Notes under the pieces: generated by a model
Database searches by the model: none
What the model was told of the DNA's origin: nothing
The model's input: the letters and a program-made list of their open reading frames with translations, nothing else
In this document: one piece after another, positions 57,201 to 64,000 of the stretch
Layout: every line of letters starts with the position of its first letter
Position numbering within the stretch: the first letter of the stretch is position 1
Source: Rehmannia glutinosa
Lineage: Eukaryota > Streptophyta > Magnoliopsida > Lamiales > Orobanchaceae
Length of the DNA stretch: 64,000 nt
Assembly (NCBI GenBank): GCA_016081115.2
Contig: CM071935.1
Location: 26,764,653 to 26,828,652 of the forward strand
Reading direction: 5' to 3'
Translations under genes and position numbers: made by a program

Positions 57201-58322
57201 ATTTGTTGCTCATGCATTATCCCGGATTCCCTCGAGAGCTTGCCGGCGCATCGACTTCTGCATTGCGGCAATGGGATCATGTCTTCATCACTCTCCGAAC
57301 ACATCTATATGAGGGTGAGTGTGTTGAGAGTTCGAAGAGGACATATAACGGCTTTCTCCTTGAGTCTTCTTCTTCCTCATTTTGCCTCTGGTTTTTCTTT
57401 CTCCTTGTATATATGTACAATATTGAGACGTTATCCTCATCAAGAGTCCTGAAGAAGCAGTGTTGACTTTGAGGAAATTAATAATCCTCTTCTTCTCGAT
57501 AAACTCGGGGGTGTTCAACAGCACTTTGAGTGGCTTAAGCTTCCACGCCCTCCATTCACGTAGAAGCGGTCTTGGATGTCAGATATACGGGAGAAAGTAT
57601 GATAACATCATCATCCTCATCCTCCTTTTCTTGTCCTTCCTTTTCTAGAATGGAATGTAGCATGCTCTGCTTGCTCTTCACCTTCCAGCGTCGGTTGCAG
57701 GCGGAGAGACAACTTTTTCACCTCGAGATCTCAGCTTGTCTCGCTGCTTCTTTGTCCTCGCCATCTTCCACACTGGTCTTCTAGGCCTCCCGCCGATCAC
57801 CCTACACAGCCTTGCGCTCTATCAACTACTTCAGAGACCAAGACTTCCCAGTGTCAAAGCACTAAAAGCTTTTCAAATTGATGTACAGACTATAACTGCC
57901 TTTTCATGCCCTAATGCTCTAACTAAGAATTTCTCTTCTTTTGTATTTTAACCAGAGGAATTTCCGGTTCTTTTCCTTCGATTCTCGCTGGCAACAAGCC
58001 GTGCATCTTTCTTGGATGGTCATTTTCCTCGTGGCTTGGCGCTCCTTTCTTTCGTATTGGCCGATATGGATTGTATTTCCTTCACTTACCGTATGGGCAG
58101 AGACACATCGCCGGCAGTTACCCGGCCGCAGGGTGCATCTATCTTGCCGCAGTGGGCAACCTCTTCTTGCACTTTCTTCTTGGGAGGGAGGTGGACAATC
58201 GTGGTCCCCTGGTCACTGATTCCCCCTCACTTGTATCCGCCTCTTCGTACGGCTCTCTTCCTGCCCCGAAGATTGAATTTTGAACATCCAGGCACACGTA
58301 ACTGGAACGAAGCATACCGACG
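54213..58322 (-). mobile_element. degenerate Sirevirus-like internal region
   Basis: About 4.1 kb of markedly higher GC with many short, overlapping frames and no copia gag, integrase or reverse transcriptase motif. Minus-strand pieces include a charged coiled-coil-like segment (VKRIEENRRQDHLWQERQER and following Lys/Arg/Glu-rich residues, 54,524-54,733), SDEDMIPLPQ near 57,290 and KTRGKMRKKKTQGES near 57,400. Sireviruses often carry an extra region between pol and the 3' LTR with basic, acidic-serine and coiled-coil segments (env-like). The position next to the 3' LTR and the composition fit, but frames are heavily broken and identity is uncertain. Confidence 0.45.
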
Positions 58323-58422
58323 NNNNNNNNNNNNNNNNNNNNNNNNNNNNNNNNNNNNNNNNNNNNNNNNNNNNNNNNNNNNNNNNNNNNNNNNNNNNNN
58401 NNNNNNNNNNNNNNNNNNNNNN
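58323..58422. other. assembly gap (100 N)
   Basis: Exactly 100 N characters, the usual placeholder for an unknown-size scaffold gap. Sequence continuity across it should not be assumed. Confidence 0.99.
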
Positions 58423-59040
58423 CATTGTACTTCGTTCAGTTGTGTGCTTTCCTTCGTTAACAACTTGTAACTCCACGGCAGATGGTCAGGAGCCTGTCAC
58501 GTACTCATTCCAGCGTGAAAATATCTGCGGTGGAGCCCCAGCAAGGCGGCTGGTTGTCGTAATGCGATTATACCTCAGTACTACGACCAGCTTCCTGCCG
58601 GACAAACTCAGTCCCTCGAGTTGTAGGATTGGGGCGATGAAGTAGGAGAGTGGAATAACGGCCGAAATTTCTTGGTTCTATTCGGCGTATCATTTCCATT
58701 GTGAGAACGTGGCTGCAAGTTGACTCGATGATCAAATTAAATACCGCGATTGGAGTAGTCGGCAGGCGAGTCAGTATATTGATTCGGAAGCGATTCATGA
58801 AAAGGATTTTACCGAAAATTTACAAGTAAGGTAATTGTATGGCGTTGGCGAATTGTTGGATGAATGATTATCGGGAGGATAAGCAATCTTGATGTCTTGA
58901 AAATTAGGTGGAACATAAGTCAGTTATAGATTAAATCGCAAGGCAGGAAATCGCCCCGTGATCGCGTGTTAATCGGTCGAGACGATCAGATAAATCAAGG
59001 AATTTTTGAGAAAATAAAATATTTTAATCAATAAGTAAAG
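58423..59040. other. unassigned, right of the gap
   Basis: GC-balanced to about 58,800, then AT-rich. No motif recognised in any frame. May be more retroelement interior or an unrelated contig. Confidence 0.3.
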
Positions 59041-60030
59041 TCAGGGTCCAGGGCTGTTTCTTTAAAATAAAATAATTGAAGTTAGCCTTGTAAAAGAAAA
59101 TTTTCAATTAGCCCGTTTGTAAAAACTAATTCTTTTGGGGTTAAAAATTGAATAAATAAATGGTCCCGACCTTGAAAAATTATGAGGTCAGTTCTTAAAT
59201 TCTCTAAATTGTTCAGAAATTTAGGTTTTTAAAGTTTTGAGGTCGAGTTTTTATAAAATTCTCACATTGGCCCCAAATTTTTTAAACTTGTCATTTCGGG
59301 CTCTAAGTTTAAAATAATTGGAACTCACAAACCGGAAGGGATTTTAATGTGATTCCAGTTGTAAAATGTCACTAAGATCAGTGGGATATTGGGACAAAAG
59401 CAGTTTTAAAAAGAAGTAAGTATAGGTCCCTTAACTTTTGAAAATCTCATTTTTTGTCCCATTTTTGAAATAATTGCCTTTAAGGCTTTTAGGGGTCCAA
59501 TTGTTATGAAATTTGAACCTTGGGTCCAAGATATAATTATGTTATAGTTAAATTAGTATTTCAGGTGCATGGACTGCATAAGTCCTGGAAATTGTATTTT
59601 GGTCCTCAAGTTTAATCTTTTACAATTTGGTCCCTCAATTTTTATAAAATTAATTTCAAGCTCTAAGCACTTGGATTTTGGAATACACTTAAAATATGTT
59701 ATCGAGTCCCTTAAGAGTTAAAATTTCAAATTTTAAAATTAGGGTCTGGTACAGTTTCGAAAATTGCAAAATAGCCCTTAAACTTCTAAAATTTTACAAT
59801 ATAGTCCTTGGGCTTTTAAGGGTTGATTTTATTTATCTAAAAACTCTTAAAACTTTATTAAAATGTCCAAACATCATTTTTGAACCTGAGTACTAGTCCC
59901 AAAACTTGAAAATTACAGAGGGTCCCTTAAGTTTTATTTTCTTGCAATTAAGTCTACCAACTTTCCATTTTTGCATTTTAAGTCCAAAATTGAAATTTAA
60001 TCAATTATGCTCGACTTTTCCAGGTTATAA
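59041..60030 (+). repeat. GGTCCCT..AATTTT-rich repeat, probable retroelement UTR/LTR
   Basis: At least eight irregularly spaced phrases of the form GGTCC(C/T)T(C/T)AA.TTTT or AGTCC(T/A)...ACTTT, separated by AAAATT-rich linkers (e.g. TTTGGTCCCTCAATTTTTAT at 59,629). Such phrasing is common in plant gypsy LTR/UTR DNA. Ends and partner not seen. Confidence 0.4.
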
Positions 60031-60201
60031 GTCATACAAGACATAGATTTCAAGAGTCATACACATATGACCATCTCATACAAGAATTCATCAAATATAA
60101 TAATAAAGTGTACATGTATGCCTAATTTTTCGATAAATCGCATTTTTGAAAGCAACACTTGAGAAATTTTCAACTTGATACAAGAAAATAGCATGCAATA
60201 C

Positions 60202-60237
<36 letters not shown>

Positions 60238-60998
60238 AAGTGCTCAATAACAAAATACTACATGCATTTTAATTAAAACACCTAGAAGTTGAAAGAATTT
60301 TTTCCACCCACCTCGTAGTAGTTTCTCGGGTTGGTCTAAAATGTAGTCTCAAAAATTGAAATTTTCCTTCAAGCCTCTAACCTCAACTTGAGATGATGTA
60401 GGTCAGCCCTTAAACTCCAAAAAATTCATATTCTTGAGTCAAAATTTAATTCTTCATGTTATCAAGAGGAAAAAACTAAAACCATAATTTTCTCCCTTAA
60501 TAATGTGTAGTCTTGAATTTCCTCTTCAAGCTTGTAGCCAAATCTAAGTCTCTAATTCTTCAAGAAATTTCTCTGAGTACCTCAACAAGAAGAATTCAAC
60601 ATGATTAGATGGTGAAGGTATAAGGTTGAGGATTGAAGAAGAAAAATAGAGTTGGGATAAATGAAGATTTTATTACCTTATCTTGAAGAATTTGATCCTT
60701 TAGAGAGAGGAAAATGGGGCAAGTCTTGTGTTTTTATGATAATTATGAAATGAAGAGTATTGGTTGATAAAGAAAAAAAAATAACAAAAGTGATTGATTC
60801 CCCTAAGACAAGAGTCAAACGTTGGAAGGAATAATAATCATGGTGTTGTTATTTTTATTTATTAGAATTTGGTGGAAAGAAAGTTTTGTCCTCCTTTAAG
60901 CATGTGACCAAAAGTTGAGGAAAAATAATATATATATGTCAATATATATATATATATACATATATAATTGTAGGTCTTGAAAAGAATATGAAACAACC
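60031..60998. other. AT-rich intergenic DNA with two TA tracts
   Basis: Contains (TA)n at 60,205-60,234 and TA-rich DNA at 60,928-60,965. Neither is bordered by TIR elements. No gene recognised. Confidence 0.45.
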
Positions 60999-61245
60999 TC
61001 CCCATTTATAATGGTAATTTTCGAATTTTTAAAAAAAATATAATAATTTTTTTACAATTAAAAAAAATTATAAAGTATAAATATCTATAATTAAATATTT
61101 AGAAATTTAAAAATTAATCCCCATTTATAAGGGATAATTTTCGATATATTTTTTTAAATAATAGTTTTTTTATACAAAATTGAAAGAAAATAAAATGTAT
61201 AAATATCTATAATTAAATATTTAGAAATTTAAAAATTAAAGATGT
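60999..61245 (+). repeat. two-unit tandem duplication, about 120 bp
   Basis: Units start CCCCATTTATAATGGTAATT (61,000) and CCCCATTTATAAGGGATAAT (61,120), and each ends AAATATCTATAATTAAATAT..TTAGAAATTTAAAAATTAA. Small indels distinguish them. Confidence 0.8.
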
Positions 61246-62061
61246 GAAATAAGAAATACATATTTTAAAAAAAAATTAATTGGAAGTTGTTGGGAAAATG
61301 AATTATAGAATATAGTGAAATATTTGGATAGAGATTGGAATATACTCCTAATTTATCGAGGTTCAATATTTCTAAAGTCGTAGTCATTCGATCAAGTATT
61401 AATACTTGAGAGAATATAAAATTGCTAAGCTCAAAAATGTGAATTGCGTAATTGACGTTGGAAGAAATAAATAAAAGTAGTGTCGCGTTTCATAATAATA
61501 GGTTAGTGATACATAGCCGAATAAATAATCAATACATAACACCGTATCTCACGTTGTTAAAATTAGGGCCTCACACAAAATATTCTTTTTCATACAAATG
61601 AAATTACTTTGTCACAATATTGTCACGAATAATATATATGGTGATCTACCCGAGGTTGAAGCATATGCGAATATTTGTTTTTTTTATTGAAAATAAGTTT
61701 CATATGTTGTATCCAAATTTTCTGGTGGATCAGATTGCAATTGGATATGTTTTCATTTGAATTTCTTTTTTCCACTAGAGAATAGTGAAAAGAATTTATG
61801 GGGAAAAAAATTGAAATACTTTGAGAGTGTGAATGGATATGTAATGATGAAAGTTGATGTAATATGTTTTTTAGGGAGAATTGTAATTGGATATGGGAGT
61901 TTTTTTTGTGTTTGGATGTGATAGTTATTATTTAATTTAGGATAATTATTTTTTGTTGATTTCAACTTCAATTAGTTATCAGATTATAATGTCTGGAACT
62001 GTATTTATATTTACAACCAATTCTTAAGGTTGTTGTACCAATAACCTTGTAAATTGGGTGT
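61246..62061. other. AT-rich DNA, nothing supported
   Basis: No gene or clear element. 61,300-61,570 (GTTGGGAAAATGAATTATAG...) might be an LTR scrap. Confidence 0.35.
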
Positions 62062-62686
62062 AGGGGTGTTAATTTGGTTTGGTCTGGGTTCACGGGTCTG
62101 GGTTCGTGGGTCATAATATGTCAATCCGAACTCGACCCATTTAATTGTTTATGCGGAATCTTGAACCCGGGCACGACCTATTTATTTCCACGAGGTAATT
62201 CGGACCCGACCTGATTAACCCGTTTAATAAAATTATTTTTATGTAAATTTAATTGTCTGAATATTTTTTTTTAAAATCAACCAAATGACACTCAATTAAA
62301 TCAATAAAAAATATCGCAATTCACAACTTATAAAAATAAGTAACATAATTGCATAAATAACATAACATACTAATCATATTGTGAGGACAACATACAAAAA
62401 AAATGCAAAATAATAACATATACATAATTAAGGAGGTTTTAGCATTTAAGTTCTAAAAACATGTCTTGTTTTTTGTTTTTTTTTTAAATTAAATTATTTA
62501 CTTAGTTTTATTTTAAATTCTGAGATGGGTTAGAAGCGGACGTCATAGTAGGTTGACCCAAACCGACATGCTTAATTGGCGGCGAGTTATTCTGGTTCGA
62601 CCGATTTTGGACTCCGGACTCACAGGCCCTGAACCCATACCCATTAATTTCGTGTTAGGTTCGTATCGGGTCAAAATTAACATCCT
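62062..62686. mobile_element. TIR element AGGGGTGTTAATTT, sibling of 22,764-23,408
   Basis: Left AGGGGTGTTAATTTGGTTTG; right, reverse-complemented, AGGATGTTAATTTTGACCCG. GGGTTC(A/G)CGGGT-type motifs lie inside the left end. The middle section is the reverse complement of the 23-kb copy (CATACTAATCATATTGTGAG here versus CGAAATATGATTAGTATG there). About 625 bp. Confidence 0.65.
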
Positions 62687-62749
62687 TCTGGGGTTTGTTC
62701 TTTTTACTATATTATAATTATTTATAATTTATTTTGTCTACATTAGTTG

Positions 62750-62802
62750 AGCATGTCTCTTGTGAGACCGTCTCATGGTTTATATCCATGAGAGGCGGAT
62801 CT
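62750..62802. repeat. GTGAGACCGTCTCATGG hairpin repeat
   Basis: CTTGTGAGACCGTCTCATGG, TTTATAT, CCATGAGAGGCGGATC: the CTCATGG/CCATGAG arms form a hairpin. The GAGACCGTCTCA core is a common dispersed plant repeat end. It shares only the short GTGAGACC word with the TA-tract elements. Confidence 0.5.
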
Positions 62803-63224
62803 ATCCCCAGGCCAAAACCGGTTCATACCCATTCCCCCCCAAAAAAGAAAAAAAAACCGTTGACGCCGTGGACAAACTCAAAAGTGCCTTTGTCTTGTTT
62901 GGATATATATGAAATCTGAAGTCTGCGCAGCAACCACGTATAAGCACAACAAGGACAACTCAAACCAATTTTCTATGGATAAAAGGTAAATAAGATGGTC
63001 CAGCACCATCATCCATTAATATGCAAAAGAAGACAAAAAAAAAACTATTATTAGTTCTAAAGAGAGTATTCATACTAATCCCCAATAAACCTTTATGATA
63101 TTTATATAAGAATAATACTAAATAACCTCTCAATATCCTTTTAAATAATTAGAAGTTATAAATTATAAAATCTTTTAGAATACTGGTGAGAGAAAGCTTT
63201 ATAAATCAACACTTCTTTTGTGTT
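62803..63224. other. intergenic DNA, nothing recognised
   Basis: Homopolymer C and A runs (62,835-62,857) and AT-rich DNA. No gene supported. Confidence 0.45.
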
Positions 63225-63855
63225 CATCATTTGATATTAAAATGTGATAAAGTGTGATATTTTTATCCCAAATATCGATACCTTTTGAACAAAAAAATGA
63301 TACTTTAATAAGATGATTTATTACGCAATTTTATATTCTTTCATAATTACTTATAATATAAAGTGATACTTTTAATTAAAACATCGATATTTTTCGTCTG
63401 ATAATACTTTAATTAGGTAATGCTTCGCAATTTTTATGTTCTTACTTTCATAAATATTTTGAAATAAAAGTGATACTTTTAACAAAAATCGATACCTTTT
63501 GGATAAAAAATAATACTTTAATAAGATGATACTTTTGCAATTTTATATTTTTTCATAATCATTTATAAAAGAAAGTGATACTTTTAAAATTCAAAAATCG
63601 ATAATTTTCACCAGAAAGTGATACTTTAATTAGTTAATACTTCTACAATTTTATGGTCTTACTTTTAATAATATTTTGAAACAAAAAATGGTACTTTAAA
63701 TCCAAAACTCGATACTTTTTGAACAAAAAATGATACTTTAATAAGATGGTACTTCTTCAATTTTATATTATTTCATAATCATTTATAATAAAAGTGATAT
63801 TTTTAATCCAAAAACCGATACTCTGTGAACAAAAAGTGATACTTTTTAATCAATG
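63225..63855 (+). repeat. alternating two-type tandem repeat (A-B-A-B-A-b)
   Basis: Monomers of about 107 bp alternate between type A (starts 63,283, 63,496, 63,717; contains AATGATACTTTAATAAGATG and TTTATATT.TTTCATAAT) and type B (starts about 63,390, 63,604, partial 63,821; contains ACTTTAATTAG.TAATACTTC and ATG.TCTTACTTT.ATAATATTTTGAAA). All share AAAGTGATACTTTTAA..AAAAATCGATA. The dimer period is about 214-221 bp, a small higher-order repeat. Confidence 0.8.
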
Positions 63856-64000
63856 GTTCTCTTTATATCTGATAACATACAACAAAAACATACTACTTAG
63901 AATACAAGTCAGTGCTTACAATATAACATACATCATTTCACCCCTTTTTTCCTTTGAAAACACACATAAAAATAGTGACGGACTCTTCCGGCGGTGCCTC
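63856..64000. other. right edge, nothing recognised
   Basis: 145 bp after the tandem repeat; ends in a slightly GC-richer stretch (GACTCTTCCGGCGGTGCCTC) that may belong to a feature beyond the window. Confidence 0.3.

Noticed and set aside
57941..58645. Long frames crossing the N run
   Set aside because: The gap contributes artificial X residues; frames on the two sides cannot be assumed to be connected.
60205..60234. Possible TA-train junction
   Set aside because: The (TA)n tract has no GAGACCA-type TIR on either side.
62750..62802. Considered as another TIR of the TA-tract family because of GTGAGACC
   Set aside because: Only a short word is shared; there is no TA tract and no downstream GTGAGACA.TGTGGACT block.
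1..64000. tRNA, rRNA, snoRNA genes
   Set aside because: I saw no cloverleaf with A/B boxes and no rRNA core motifs on either strand by eye; a covariance-model scan would be needed to exclude small RNAs.

Overview
The window reads as gene-poor plant nuclear DNA, probably from a eudicot. It is very AT-rich, has long homopolymers and (TA)n tracts, and carries a 100-base assembly gap (N run 58,323-58,422). No intact host gene could be supported. Almost everything recognisable is transposable-element DNA, much of it nested. The plant assignment rests on element types (Athila-like gypsy with an Asp-tRNA-type primer site, copia gag/pol remnants, hAT and CACTA ends) and on plant-type gene fragments (FAR1/FRS; hydroxy(phenyl)pyruvate-reductase-like).

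Layout. 1-4.9 kb: AT-rich DNA with an orphan end of a TA-tract element, a decayed Helitron-like region and a MITE. 4.9-6.5 kb: a solo LTR with perfect 5-bp target duplication. 7.1-10.4 kb: a minus-strand LTR element with almost all of its 5' LTR lost. 10.6-14.65 kb: a minus-strand copia element with gag and pol scraps between two LTRs. 14.65-21.3 kb: five terminal-inverted-repeat (TIR) elements head to tail, each separated from the next only by a (TA)n tract. 21.3-24.7 kb: low-copy DNA, a foldback and nested MITEs. 24.75-30.2 kb: a gypsy element reduced to two long LTRs and about 336 bp of interior, with a hAT insertion in one LTR. 31.4-32.3 kb: a second copy of the 7.1-kb LTR family. 33.7-45.4 kb: two more TA-tract elements sharing one TA junction. 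One is split by a gag-protease-only Athila-like retrotransposon (TSD CCAAT). The other holds a broken FAR1-type gene. 45.4-47.5 kb: hAT-like, CACTA-like and MITE sequences with a large GT repeat. 48.3-52.7 kb: a copia arrangement pol-LTR-PBS-gag in which one LTR serves two elements. 52.7-58.3 kb: a Sirevirus-like copia 3' LTR plus degenerate internal region. 58.4-64 kb: mostly unassigned AT-rich DNA, a MITE, a tandem duplication and an alternating tandem repeat near the right edge.

The most interesting content is the TA-tract element family: at least seven two-ended copies plus one orphan end. They have 40-60 bp imperfect TIRs, sit in (TA)n microsatellites and stack into trains. Sister copies keep the same ends but carry different interiors. 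One interior is a clean, open fragment resembling the N-terminus of a plant hydroxy(phenyl)pyruvate reductase; another is a spliced-looking FAR1 DNA-binding domain/zinc-knuckle gene. That suggests a Pack-MULE-like, microsatellite-homing lineage. All calls come from reading the sequence by eye and from family knowledge; no alignment or database search was run.
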